The translations under genes and the position numbers were made by a program. 20,903 nt of DNA from Paulinella micropora. Taxonomy: Eukaryota; Cercozoa; Imbricatea; Euglyphida. Positions 1 to 9,329 of this stretch are shown piece after piece (positions within the stretch are counted from its first letter, which is position 1; each line of letters begins with the position of its first letter). Under the pieces are notes generated by a model. It searched no databases, was not told the origin of the DNA, and saw only the letters and a list, made by a program, of their open reading frames with translations. The stretch lies in the NCBI GenBank assembly GCA_009731375.1, contig BJOX01000258.1:450558-471460 (forward strand), read 5' to 3'.

Positions 1-74
1 TTTTTTTTTTTTTTTTTTTTTCTTTTTCGTTCCTCACTGAACTAGAACTTTACTTTGACTTCATAAAAGATTAA

Positions 75-109
<35 letters not shown>

Positions 110-201
110 CATATATATATATATATATTAATATATATATATATATATATTTGTTAATTCCATATATATTTATTATTATTGTTATTACTATTTTATTATT
201 A

Positions 202-232
<31 letters not shown>

Positions 233-422
233 TTATTTTATTTTAATATTTTTCATCTTAGTCATTTTATTTTAATACTTTAATATTTTGATAATTTCTC
301 ATTACCTTAATAACTTGAGACGTAGGTCACCATCTAGTTAAATCAATAGCTCTTGAGCTAACGATTTGTATGGATCGACCAGAGGTTAAATTGTTAACTT
401 CATTAAACCGAAGGCCTAGGCC

Positions 423-423
<1 letters not shown>
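1..423. repeat. AT-rich 5' flank with T, TA and TTA arrays
   Basis: This stretch holds no gene that I can see. It begins with a T-run (1-21), then has (TA)n at about 80-150, (ATT)n at about 170-235 and AT-rich sequence to about 330. A short unique segment (about 300-423) ends in a duplicated AGGCCT. The content is typical of non-coding invertebrate flank. Confidence 0.8.
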
Positions 424-500
<77 letters not shown>

Positions 501-506
501 AAAATT

Positions 507-540
<34 letters not shown>
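424..540. repeat. (AGT)n trinucleotide array
   Basis: About 35 AGT units are interrupted once, near 500-506, by AAAATTT. The array reads as poly-serine on one strand and poly-tyrosine or poly-leucine on the other. These ORFs are repeat artefacts, not proteins. Confidence 0.95.
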
Positions 541-758
541 TTAATAGGAAAGCAGTTCCCTTTACGGAAACTATACTCCTAGCTTCTATCATCATCTGGT
601 CAACGGTGCAGGTGTCCCTTTCAAGTCTTGCTTTGCCTTTTTGCATGCTAAAACACCCCTGCCAGGCCCAGCATAAAAAGAACTCTTCCTGACCTTTCCG
701 TTCTAAAGAGTACATAAAAGATTCAAGACTTCTCAAAACTCAGAGAGCAAGGTATGCA
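541..758 (+). promoter_or_regulatory. Putative 5' UTR/promoter-proximal segment of the channel gene
   Basis: This is non-repetitive sequence immediately before the first recognisable coding exon. An in-frame TGA at 690-692 closes the reading frame upstream of the ATG at 759. An ATAAAAAG stretch at 673-680 could be a TATA-like element about 80 bases before the start codon. A minimal upstream ORF, ATG CAA TGA, occupies 754-762, and its stop overlaps the main ATG. Alternatively the CTCAG at 739-743 is a splice acceptor and transcription begins further upstream. The promoter call is inference from position and a weak motif. Confidence 0.25.
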
Positions 759-979
759 ATGACTGATTTAACCGTCAACATCCCTTCCAAGGATGAGCTC
801 CAGGAGGCCGATCTCGTCACTATGAACACCCTACACCGTTTAAACACTGAAAAGGAGTCTTTCATGCCGCTGAACAGAACCTCCACCAAGGATTCCACCT
901 CCTCCCATACTTCGCTACCAGTTTCCAGCACTCCTGTCGACTCTCCCTCCTTATACTTTCACTACTCTGGGGAGCGAAG
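759..979 (+). CDS. Channel gene exon 1: N-terminal cytoplasmic region
   Basis: Residues 1-73 plus two bases of codon 74. The exon starts at ATG 759, the first in-frame ATG after the TGA at 690, and ends GCGAAG|GTTAGT, a good donor. The protein is hydrophilic and rich in Ser, Thr and Pro after residue 35 (a SSHTSLPVSSTP-like stretch). No domain is recognisable, as expected for the poorly conserved N-terminus of CNG/HCN/EAG-type channels. Its membership in the gene rests on phase: the overhanging AG is completed to AGG (Arg) by the first G of exon 2. The long microsatellite intron that follows (980-2616) leaves some doubt. It could instead be an internal exon spliced at CTCAG 743, since the frame stays open through that point. 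Confidence 0.6.
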
Positions 980-1087
980 GTTAGTCACAACAGCCCCCCT
1001 CCCCTAGCTTCTGTGTCCTCCTCATCCATCTATCTTCTCACACTTCCGTTTTGTCATTAATCAGTCCGTCTCTATCTATCCTTCCTA
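980..1087 (+). other. Start of intron 1, unique part
   Basis: Non-repetitive, pyrimidine-rich intron sequence directly after the exon 1 donor. A reading frame continues to a TAG near 1005, but the donor context makes translation past 979 unlikely. Nothing else is identified. Confidence 0.6.
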
Positions 1088-1091
1088 CCTT

Positions 1092-1152
<61 letters not shown>

Positions 1153-1209
1153 GAGATAGATAGAGAGATAGATAGATAGAGAGATAGATAGATATATAGA
1201 TAGATAGAT

Positions 1210-1296
<87 letters not shown>

Positions 1297-1471
1297 CCGA
1301 TACACACATGTATATATATCATAGATAGATAGATAGATAGATATGTTTGGTCTCAGCTCTGCATATCCGAAGACATAGGCATCCATTCCACCCCGCCTCC
1401 AGACGGAGGCTGGGTAGCGGGCTGGGAGGAAGCATTAAGCTTAGAATGTATGCAGTCTGAAGGTTCTACAC

Positions 1472-1508
<37 letters not shown>

Positions 1509-1544
1509 TTAGATAGATAGATATAGATAGAGATTCTATAAGAT

Positions 1545-1597
<53 letters not shown>

Positions 1598-1761
1598 GGA
1601 CAGATAGATGGACAGATAGATGGATAGATAGATGGATAGATAGATAGATAGCTAGATAGCTAGATAGATAACTAGCTAGATAGCTAGATAGCTAGATACC
1701 TAGCTATTTAGCTAGGTAGCTGGATAGCTAGATAGCTAGATAGATGGATGATAGACGGATG

Positions 1762-1813
<52 letters not shown>

Positions 1814-2150
1814 GATAGATAGATACTCTTATCTGTCTCCTGCTATCTGTGCCACTGATGAATTCAAGGGAGCTCTCTGTCTCTCTGTCTCTCTCTCTCT
1901 CTATTTCTCTCTCTTTCTCTCTCTCTCTCTCTATTTTTCTCTCTTTCTCTCTCTTCTCTCTCTTCTCTCTCTCTTTCTCTCTCTTTCTCTCTCTCCTCTC
2001 TTTCTTTCTCTTTCTTTTTCTCTTTCTCTTTCTCTTTCTCTTTCTCTCTCTCTCTTTCTCTTTCTCTCTCTCTCTCTCTTCTCTTTCTCTTTCTCTTTTT
2101 CTTTCTTTCTTTCTCTTTCTTTCTTTCTTTCTTTCTCTCTCTCTCTCTCT

Positions 2151-2208
<58 letters not shown>

Positions 2209-2277
2209 NNNNNNNNNNATAGAGATCGAGATATAGATGGACAGATATAATGATAGATAGACAGACAGACAGATAGG

Positions 2278-2328
<51 letters not shown>

Positions 2329-2406
2329 GATAGATAGATAGATAGATAGAGATAGATAGGTATAGAGATAGATAGATAGATAGATAGATGGATGGATGGA
2401 TAGATG

Positions 2407-2460
<54 letters not shown>

Positions 2461-2470
2461 AAGATAGAAA
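1088..2470. repeat. Intron 1 microsatellite block (TAGA, CT, C, TAGA)
   Basis: TAGA tetranucleotide arrays run from 1096 to about 1345, from 1473 to 1825 and from 2219 to 2470. Between them lie short unique sequence (about 1345-1470), a long CT/CTTT tract (about 1875-2150) and a run of 57 C (2152-2208) ending in a gap. Inside the second TAGA array, about 1650-1740, the unit changes to TAGC. Long ORFs here are translated repeats. Confidence 0.95.
2209..2218. other. Assembly gap (10 N)
   Basis: Ten N follow a 57-base poly-C run, so the sequencing or assembly probably failed at the homopolymer. Ten is a placeholder length. The true distance is unknown. Confidence 0.98.
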
Positions 2471-2526
2471 GATAGATACGTTTTACGCCCCAGTGTATAC
2501 TTACTGTTTGTACATGCTACGTATAA

Positions 2527-2540
2527 TAATAGTAATAATA

Positions 2541-2584
<44 letters not shown>
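2527..2584. repeat. (TAA)n array before exon 2
   Basis: An interrupted ATA/TAA trinucleotide array lies 30-90 bases upstream of the exon 2 acceptor. The sequence between array and exon is pyrimidine-rich and serves as the splice acceptor tract. Confidence 0.9.
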
Positions 2585-2616
2585 CCTCGCTTTTCTCGCA
2601 CGTTTGTATACTGCAG

Positions 2617-2767
2617 GGATTTGGAAACTTCGACGGTTTCGTGGGACAAGCCGACCGTTACGTCAGGCAAGTCAAACATTGTTCAGCCCGTCAAGTTTGC
2701 ACCGAAAACACCGAATAAAGGCGAGGGAGAACAGGGATTCCAAGAGCTCGGATATGACGCAAGCATG
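2617..2767 (+). CDS. Channel gene exon 2: N-terminal cytoplasmic region
   Basis: 151 nt: one base completing Arg74, then residues 75-124. The acceptor is TATACTGCAG|G and the donor is AGCATG|GTAATC. The protein is hydrophilic and basic (DLETSTVSWDKP... KFAPKTPNKGEGEQG...) with no transmembrane segment and no domain I recognise. It exits in phase 0, matching exon 3. Non-repetitive sequence in an otherwise microsatellite-filled region, with sites and phases fitting both neighbours, supports it as real coding sequence. Confidence 0.75.
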
Positions 2768-2795
2768 GTAATCGCAACAGCGACCACCAAAAACG

Positions 2796-2828
<33 letters not shown>

Positions 2829-2911
2829 CCTGCATGTGCACCAACAAGAGCAAAAACAAGAACAACTACAAGAACAACAACAACCACAACATCTTACTTG
2901 CCCACCTACAG
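2768..2911 (+). other. Intron 2 (144 nt) with a (CA)n array
   Basis: The shortest intron in the gene. It carries a CA dinucleotide array at about 2797-2824 followed by A/C-rich sequence, and ends CTACAG. Its last 15 bases (2897-2911) are nearly repeated as the first 15 bases of exon 3, which produces competing acceptors. Confidence 0.7.
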
Positions 2912-3009
2912 CTTGCCCACCAGCAGTTGACCCTGGCCTTGGGAGACGGCAAAAAAAACGAAGTAGAACTGCAGCAGTCGCCCAATCTCCAGCGAGAGAC
3001 CTCCGCCAC
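2912..3009 (+). CDS. Channel gene exon 3: N-terminal region
   Basis: 98 nt: residues 125-156 plus two bases of codon 157. The acceptor is CACCTACAG|CTTG and the donor is GCCAC|GTAAGT, a near-perfect consensus. The protein is hydrophilic and Gln/Glu-rich (LAHQQLTLALGDGKKNE...). The start could be 2912, 2924 or 2927, because AGs also end at 2923 and 2926. All three keep the frame and differ by four or five residues. It exits in phase 2, and the AC is completed to ACA (Thr) by exon 4. Confidence 0.75.
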
Positions 3010-3040
3010 GTAAGTTGTAGTAAAGTAGAAGAGTAGACCG

Positions 3041-3047
3041 GGTGGTG

Positions 3048-3087
<40 letters not shown>

Positions 3088-3098
3088 CGGTGGTGGTG

Positions 3099-3166
<68 letters not shown>

Positions 3167-3206
3167 TGTAGTATTGGTAGTAGTGGTGGTGGTCGTGGTG
3201 GTGGTG

Positions 3207-3239
<33 letters not shown>

Positions 3240-3240
3240 C

Positions 3241-3277
<37 letters not shown>

Positions 3278-3301
3278 GGTGGTGGTGGTAGTAGCAGCAG
3301 C

Positions 3302-3336
<35 letters not shown>

Positions 3337-3381
3337 GGGTGGTGGTGTTGGGTGGCGGTGGTAGTAGTAGTAGTAGTAGTC

Positions 3382-3417
<36 letters not shown>

Positions 3418-3453
3418 TAGTAGAGTAGTAGTAGTAGCAGTAGTAGCAGTAGC

Positions 3454-3523
<70 letters not shown>

Positions 3524-3573
3524 ATGGTAGTGGTGGTAGTGGTTGTGAGAAAAGCGAGTAGTATTATATACTA

Positions 3574-3616
<43 letters not shown>

Positions 3617-3683
3617 TATTATTATTATTGTTATTATTGTTGTTGTTGTTGTTGTTGTTGCTGCTGCTGCTGCTGTTGTTGTT

Positions 3684-3716
<33 letters not shown>

Positions 3717-3769
3717 ATTGTTGTTGTTGTTGTCGCTGTTGTCGTCGTCGTCGTCGTTGTTGTTGTTGC

Positions 3770-3809
<40 letters not shown>

Positions 3810-3833
3810 CGCTGTTGTTGTCGCTGTTGTTGT

Positions 3834-3887
<54 letters not shown>

Positions 3888-4069
3888 TTGTTGCTGGTTG
3901 TTGGTGCTGTTGTTGTTGTTGTTGTTGTTGTTGTTGCTGCTGCTGCTATTGTTGTTCTTGTTCTTGTTCCTGTTCTTGTTTTTGTTTTGTTCTTGTTGTT
4001 GTTGTTGTTCTTGTTCTCGTTGTTGTTGTTGTTGTTGTTGATGATGATGATGATGATGATGATGTGAGT
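3041..4069. repeat. Compound trinucleotide domain in intron 3
   Basis: About 1 kb of three-base repeats: GTG, GTA (AGT) to about 3540, ATT at about 3570-3640, GTT with GCT and GTC at about 3640-4040, then GAT to about 4064. Because every unit is a multiple of three, all frames stay open and give long low-complexity ORFs on both strands, including a 458-codon one on the minus strand (2906-4282). These ORFs lack composition or motifs of real proteins. Confidence 0.95.
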
Positions 4070-4077
4070 ATTCTTTT

Positions 4078-4080
<3 letters not shown>

Positions 4081-4125
<45 letters not shown>

Positions 4126-4174
4126 GTATATATACATATACATATATATATATGTATATATATATGTATATATA

Positions 4175-4219
<45 letters not shown>
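4081..4219. repeat. (CT)n-(TA)n-(CT)n arrays leading into exon 4
   Basis: CT dinucleotides at 4081-4110, TA/TATG at about 4111-4175, then CT again to 4219. The second CT array is the polypyrimidine tract of the exon 4 acceptor (TTCGCAG), so its length directly sets a splice signal. Confidence 0.95.
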
Positions 4220-4222
<3 letters not shown>

Positions 4223-4225
4223 CAG

Positions 4226-4294
4226 AGCGGAGGTTTTAGCAGCGTTTGCGCGCTCTGTTGCCGAACACGACGAAATCAACATCGCTCACCCATG
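4226..4294 (+). CDS. Channel gene exon 4: linker just before S1
   Basis: 69 nt: one base completing Thr157, residues 158-179 (AEVLAAFARSVAEHDEINIAHP) and two bases of codon 180. The acceptor, after a CT array, is CTTCGCAG|A. The proposed donor is CCATG|GTCTAT, weak because only GT fits, but it is the one compatible with exon 5. The segment ...INIAHP + Cys + SYFHF resembles the pre-S1 'hydrophobic-D/H-P' segment of CNG-type channels. The end of this exon is copied repeatedly in the following intron. Confidence 0.65.
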
Positions 4295-4333
4295 GTCTAT
4301 CTATCTCTATCTATCTACCTATCTGTCTTTCTT

Positions 4334-5000
4334 TATCAACATCGCTCACCCATGGTCTATCTATCTCTATCTATCTATCTACCTGTCTTTCTTTATCAAC
4401 ATCGCTCACCCGTGGCCCATCTACTTACCTACCTACCTACCTACCTACCTACCTACCCCTACCTACCTACCTCTACCTACCTACCTACCTACCTATCTGT
4501 CTTTCTATCGCTTTCGGTTTCCGAACACGACGAAATCAACATCGCTCACCCATGGTCTATCTATCTCTATCTATCTACCTATCTGTCTTTCTTTATCAAC
4601 ATCGCTCACCCATGGTCTATCTATCTTTATCTATCTACCTGTCTGTCTTTCTTTATCAACATCCCTCACCCGTGGCCCATCTACCTACTTACCTACCTAC
4701 CTACCTACCTACCTCTACCTACCTACCTACCTACCTATCTGTCTTTCTATCGCTTTCTGTTTCCGAACACGACGAAATTAACATCGCTCACCCATGGTCT
4801 ATCTATCTCTATCTATCTACCTATCTGTCTTTATCAACATCGCTCACCCATGGTCTATCTACCTACCTACCTACCTACCTACCTACCTACCTACCTACCT
4901 CTACCTACCTACCTACCTACCTACCTACCTACCTATCTGTCTTTCTATCGCTTTCTGTTGCCGACCACGACGAAATTAACATCGCTCACCCATGGTCTAT
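4334..5000 (+). repeat. Higher-order repeat of exon 4 end plus TATC/TACC
   Basis: Eight further copies of the exon 4 3' end are embedded in TATC and TACC arrays. Three longer copies begin at 4521, 4763 and 4961 (the real exon equivalent is at 4261). Five shorter ones are near 4335, 4395, 4595, 4655 and 4833. Spacing of the long type is 260, 242 and 198 bases, making a decaying higher-order repeat. The long copies still read EHDEINIAHPW, with a synonymous ATC to ATT change in the last two. Each copy ends in GTCTAT or GTGGCC. None has an acceptor. Confidence 0.9.
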
Positions 5001-5143
5001 CTATCTACCTACCTGCCTACCTACTACCCACTTACCCACCTACCTACCTACCTACCTACCTATCCTACCTACCTACCTACCTACCTACTTACCTACCTGC
5101 CTGCCTGTCTGCCTACCTACCTACCACACACACACACACATAC

Positions 5144-5190
<47 letters not shown>

Positions 5191-5379
5191 CATAAATATA
5201 TATATATAATATATATAATATACTATTATATATATAAATATATATATATAAATGTATATATATACATATATTATAGATAGAAAGGTAGGGAGCTAAGTAG
5301 GTAGCTAGGTAGGTGGGTAGGTAGTAGGTAGGTAGGTAGGTAGGTAGGTAGGTAGGTTGTGTGTGTGTGTGTGTGTGTA

Positions 5380-5412
<33 letters not shown>

Positions 5413-5447
5413 CTGTTTGTTGTTGTTATTGTTGTTGTTGTTGTTGT

Positions 5448-5526
<79 letters not shown>

Positions 5527-5654
5527 AACGGAGCAAGAGATAGATAGAAAGGTAGGGAGCTAAGTAGGTAGCTAGGTAGGTGGGTAGGTAGTAGGTAGGT
5601 AGGTAGGTAGGTAGGTAGTGTGTGTGTGTGTGTATGTATGTGTGTGTGTGTGTC

Positions 5655-5689
<35 letters not shown>

Positions 5690-5690
5690 T
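5001..5690. repeat. TACC, CA, TA, GGTA, GT and GTT arrays
   Basis: TACC arrays to about 5125, CA to 5160, TA to about 5270, then a compound block (GGTA, GT, GTT) that occurs twice, from about 5274 and from about 5541. A long TA array (5449-5490) separates the two. The GGTA arrays are the complement of the preceding TACC arrays, so the region can fold back. No gene is seen. Confidence 0.9.
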
Positions 5691-5733
5691 TGTTGTTGCT
5701 GTTGTTGTTGTTGTTGTTGTTGTTTTTGTTATT

Positions 5734-6075
5734 ACTGTTGTTATTGATGTAGGTTTATGTTTTCAATTGTTATTACTGTTGTTATTGATGTGGTTTATGT
5801 TTTCAATGGCTGTCTAAGTAATATTTTTTCGCCCAACTCGTATTTCCATTTCGTACGTACTTTTTATATTTGTATCCATCAAGATGTTGTTCTAATTGTT
5901 ATTGTTCTTGTTCTTACCGTTGTTATTAGATGTATGGTGATGGACTTATTAGATATATCAATATATTTGTTCTAATTGTCATTGTTATTGTTATTACTTT
6001 TGTTATTGATGTATATTTATGTATTAGGTATATTATTTTCCCCAACTCGTACTTCCATTTCGTACGTACGTTCTA
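5734..6075 (+). repeat. Two upstream copies of the intron 4 end and exon 5 start
   Basis: Intron end plus exon 5 start is present three times. Exon-equivalent starts lie at 5837, 6046 and, for the real one, 6168. Both upstream copies read SYFHFV in the same frame as exon 5, then diverge (RTFYICI, RTFYMCI). In both, the acceptor CAG is CAA, so they should not splice. The spacing is about 209 and 122 bases. The shared intron part is rich in TTGTTATT and GATGTA. Confidence 0.85.
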
Positions 6076-6167
6076 TATGTGTATATATCAAATTGTTATT
6101 GTTATTGTATATTACTTTTGTTATTGATGTATGTTTATAAACGTAATAGGTACATTATTTTGCCCAG

Positions 6168-6208
6168 CTCGTATTTCCATTTCGTATGGACGTCCTTACT
6201 CATTATCG
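6168..6208 (+). CDS. Channel gene exon 5: first half of S1
   Basis: 41 nt: one base completing Cys180, residues 181-193 ([13 protein letters not shown]) and one base of Gly194. The acceptor is TTTTGCCCAG|C and the donor is TTATCG|GTAAGT, the full consensus. The aromatic-then-aliphatic pattern matches the start of S1 in CNBD-superfamily channels, which often have a Y..W or F..W motif there. It joins exon 6 in phase 1 to give [19 protein letters not shown], a continuous membrane helix. A micro-exon. Confidence 0.8.
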
Positions 6209-6210
6209 GT

Positions 6211-6223
6211 AAGTGATAGATAT

Positions 6224-6262
<39 letters not shown>

Positions 6263-6387
6263 TATAGATAGATAGATAGATAGTAGATAGATGGATAGAT
6301 GGATGGGATGGATGGATGGGATGGATGGGATGGATAGATGGATAGGAAGATAGGTAGGTAGATAGATATATAGATAGATAGATAGAC

Positions 6388-6435
<48 letters not shown>

Positions 6436-6444
6436 GGATGGATG

Positions 6445-6495
<51 letters not shown>

Positions 6496-6589
6496 GGATA
6501 GTTGGATAGATGGATAGATAGACAGATAGATAGATGATGGATAGATAGATGGATGGATAGATAGATGGATGGATAGATAGGGTAGATGT

Positions 6590-6651
<62 letters not shown>

Positions 6652-6652
6652 G

Positions 6653-6692
<40 letters not shown>

Positions 6693-6728
6693 TATCGATA
6701 GATAGATCGATAGATCGATAGATAGATC

Positions 6729-6781
<53 letters not shown>

Positions 6782-6928
6782 TTAGATAGATCGATAGATA
6801 GATCGATAGATAGATCGATAGATAGATCGATAGATAGATCGATAGATAGATCGATAGATAGATAGATAGATATAGATAGATAGATAGACAGATAGATAGA
6901 CAGATAGATAGATAGATAGATAGATAGG

Positions 6929-6995
<67 letters not shown>

Positions 6996-7012
6996 ATAGA
7001 TAGTGATAGTGA
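6211..7012. repeat. GATA/TAGA tetranucleotide array (intron 5)
   Basis: About 800 bases of nearly pure TAGA with GATG variants (about 6290-6340 and 6530-6580) and TCGA variants (about 6690-6850). It begins only two or three bases after the exon 5 donor. With the TATC array that follows it forms an inverted repeat. Confidence 0.95.
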
Positions 7013-7020
7013 TTAGTAAG

Positions 7021-7021
7021 A

Positions 7022-7069
<48 letters not shown>

Positions 7070-7114
7070 ATATATATATCTATCTATATCTATCTATCTA
7101 TATCTATCTATCTA

Positions 7115-7172
<58 letters not shown>

Positions 7173-7204
7173 ACTATCTAGCTATCTATCTATCTTTCTG
7201 TCTA

Positions 7205-7268
<64 letters not shown>

Positions 7269-7283
7269 CCTACCTATCTACCT
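7021..7283. repeat. TATC tetranucleotide array, opposite polarity
   Basis: CTAT repeats, with a TCTG cluster at about 7200-7230, follow the GATA array after an imperfect turn of some 25 bases (about 6995-7022). The two arrays are complementary over more than 200 bases. The array runs into the first echo of exon 6. Confidence 0.95.
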
Positions 7284-7306
7284 ATCGGCTTTTGCGCCCT
7301 GTGGGT

Positions 7307-7368
<62 letters not shown>

Positions 7369-7370
<2 letters not shown>

Positions 7371-7426
7371 GTGCTTCTCTGTCAATGGCTGATGCATTTC
7401 TGCACATGCGCCTCCATCGTCTCACC
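7369..7426 (-). mobile_element. 3' fragment of tRNA-derived SINE
   Basis: Nearly identical to 9612-9669, the tail-proximal part of the SINE described at 9612-9885, and likewise joined to a TAA array. It is cut off by the gap at 7427. Confidence 0.75.
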
Positions 7427-7436
7427 NNNNNNNNNN
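7427..7436. other. Assembly gap (10 N)
   Basis: A placeholder gap breaking the SINE fragment. The sequence resumes in a TAA/CATAAT array. Confidence 0.98.
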
Positions 7437-7498
7437 CTAATAATCATAATCATAATCATAATATCTATCTAGGCATCGGCTTTTTCGCCCTCTGGGTT

Positions 7499-7507
7499 AT
7501 AATAATC

Positions 7508-7550
<43 letters not shown>

Positions 7551-7606
7551 TAACACTAATAACAATAACAATAATAATAATAATAATAATGATGGTAATA
7601 ATAGTG

Positions 7607-7637
<31 letters not shown>

Positions 7638-7651
7638 TAATAATAATAATA

Positions 7652-7739
<88 letters not shown>

Positions 7740-7741
7740 TA
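7499..7741. repeat. (TAA)n array
   Basis: About 240 bases of ATA/TAA trinucleotide with CAA and GAT interruptions. The long ORFs on both strands are artefacts of the three-base unit. Confidence 0.95.
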
Positions 7742-7744
7742 TTG

Positions 7745-7950
7745 ATCTGTCATGGCTGAGCCCGAGGGCCATGCGCCTCCATCCCTCGACCCAACAGGGA
7801 CTACAGTGAGTATGTTGGGGAGGGAAGAGTGACTCTAACCATCCTGCATAGAAGGCCCCAAAAGGAAGTCCCTACTACCCGCACAGTGTCGGGTACCTTG
7901 CAGGAAATCAACTACAAATGATTGATCTTCCCCGCGTGAGAGCTCCACGA
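7745..7950. mobile_element. Interspersed element fragment, partly SINE-like
   Basis: Non-repetitive sequence running into a gap. Its start (about 7748-7790) resembles the tail end of the SINE at 9612 (shared CTGTCA...GGCTGA and ATGCGCCTCCATC) and likewise abuts a TAA array. The rest (ACAGGGACTACAG... to the gap) is not recognised and has no coding frame of note. Confidence 0.45.
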
Positions 7951-8466
7951 NNNNNNNNNNNNNNNNNNNNNNNNNNNNNNNNNNNNNNNNNNNNNNNNNN
8001 NNNNNNNNNNNNNNNNNNNNNNNNNNNNNNNNNNNNNNNNNNNNNNNNNNNNNNNNNNNNNNNNNNNNNNNNNNNNNNNNNNNNNNNNNNNNNNNNNNNN
8101 NNNNNNNNNNNNNNNNNNNNNNNNNNNNNNNNNNNNNNNNNNNNNNNNNNNNNNNNNNNNNNNNNNNNNNNNNNNNNNNNNNNNNNNNNNNNNNNNNNNN
8201 NNNNNNNNNNNNNNNNNNNNNNNNNNNNNNNNNNNNNNNNNNNNNNNNNNNNNNNNNNNNNNNNNNNNNNNNNNNNNNNNNNNNNNNNNNNNNNNNNNNN
8301 NNNNNNNNNNNNNNNNNNNNNNNNNNNNNNNNNNNNNNNNNNNNNNNNNNNNNNNNNNNNNNNNNNNNNNNNNNNNNNNNNNNNNNNNNNNNNNNNNNNN
8401 NNNNNNNNNNNNNNNNNNNNNNNNNNNNNNNNNNNNNNNNNNNNNNNNNNNNNNNNNNNNNNNNNN
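7951..8466. other. Assembly gap (516 N)
   Basis: The largest gap in the window, inside intron 5, flanked by interspersed element on the left and a TAA array on the right. No exon needs to lie here: exons 5 and 6 join in phase with no missing S1 residues. Confidence 0.98.
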
Positions 8467-8514
8467 TAATAATAATAATAATCATCATCATCATAATCAT
8501 AATATCTCATCCAG

Positions 8515-8540
8515 GCATCGGCTTTTGCGCCCTCTGTGTT
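8515..8540 (+). repeat. Third upstream copy of the exon 6 start
   Basis: Preceded by CCAG, an intact acceptor, and matching exon 6 through GCCCTCTG, then breaking off. No donor follows. Confidence 0.8.
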
Positions 8541-9036
8541 AAAAAAATTAATAAGAATACTATATCTGAGGCGTACTGATGCAGCTAATGGCATATCCTC
8601 AACGGACATAAGCCTCCAATACCCTTGTTCGAGGTCCTCCACCCCCCCGTGTCAGTCTCTCGCCTGATGATCGGGGCCACCGATGGAGCTCCTGAGGGCA
8701 AGACTGCACTAAGCCGAGGTTATTCCGCAGTCCCAGCAACCTCTTGCAAGACGTCACCGAATGTGCAAGTGCATACACCAAGCGCGGTTGCTAGAGCTGC
8801 CTCGAAACCCCACCCATAACAATCTGGTGTCTGCTGGGTCCTGGGCTATCAACCAGCATATGCGGAGTTTAAGATCTTTTACGCGCGCAACGACCCTCCT
8901 CCCCAGCATCTACCACCAAAGGGTTATGAGTTGGCGTCACAGTTTAACGCCTTGAGGCCATTGGGCTGGAACTCTGTTTAGCAAGTGTGACTAGGTTTTT
9001 TCATCGGGATTTCCCTCAAATATGTCACAGTCAACA

Positions 9037-9037
<1 letters not shown>
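8541..9037. mobile_element. Unassigned interspersed sequence
   Basis: About 500 bases of non-repetitive, balanced-GC sequence between the third and real copies of exon 6, ending at a TAA array. No ORF longer than about 60 codons and no splice-compatible exon were seen. Its sharp boundaries at trinucleotide arrays suggest a retroposon insertion. I do not recognise the family. Confidence 0.35.
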
Positions 9038-9076
<39 letters not shown>

Positions 9077-9085
9077 TCTATGTAG

Positions 9086-9150
9086 GCATCGGCTTTTGCG
9101 CCCTCTGGGTTCCGCTTGAACTAGCCTTCACACAGTTTCATGAAACAAAG
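9086..9150 (+). CDS. Channel gene exon 6: second half of S1
   Basis: 65 nt: two bases completing Gly194, then residues 195-215 ([21 protein letters not shown]). The acceptor is CTATGTAG|GC and the donor is ACAAAG|GTAACA. With exon 5 it makes a full S1 helix (about 183-205). The ending ...PLELAF is like the S1 end of plant Shaker-type and EAG channels (P-[FL]-E-[FL]-AF). The S1-S2 loop is very short. This is the only complete copy: other pieces of the exon upstream and downstream are truncated. Confidence 0.85.
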
Positions 9151-9156
9151 GTAACA

Positions 9157-9179
9157 GTGATGATGATGATAATAGTAAC

Positions 9180-9232
<53 letters not shown>

Positions 9233-9298
9233 AATAATAATAATATGTATTTTCGCTTGAACTGGCATTCACAAAGTATCATGAAACAAAGGTAATAG

Positions 9299-9329
<31 letters not shown>

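Larger units (their letters stand above)
7284..7498 (+). repeat. Two truncated upstream copies of the exon 6 start
   Basis: Copies at 7284-7307 and 7473-7498 match the first 25 or so bases of exon 6 (IGFCALWV region), then switch abruptly to ATA/TAA repeats. The second keeps an acceptor (CTAG|GC). The first lacks AG. Neither has a donor or the rest of the exon. A third such copy is at 8515-8540. Confidence 0.85.

Noticed and set aside
2906-4282. 458-codon minus-strand ORF rich in Thr, Ala and Gln
   Set aside because: It translates a 1-kb trinucleotide repeat domain and covers the channel exons' opposite strand. There are no domains and composition follows the repeat units.
3521-5280. Long plus-strand ORFs (Cys/Leu/Val runs, then YLPTYL repeats)
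   Set aside because: Repeat translations. Only the 4226-4294 part is supported, as exon 4.
7951-8466. Missing exon inside the large gap
   Set aside because: Exons 5 and 6 join in phase and make a complete S1, so no additional exon is required.
7835-8642. ORFs spanning the 516-N gap
   Set aside because: Made mostly of unknown bases, so not evidence of coding.
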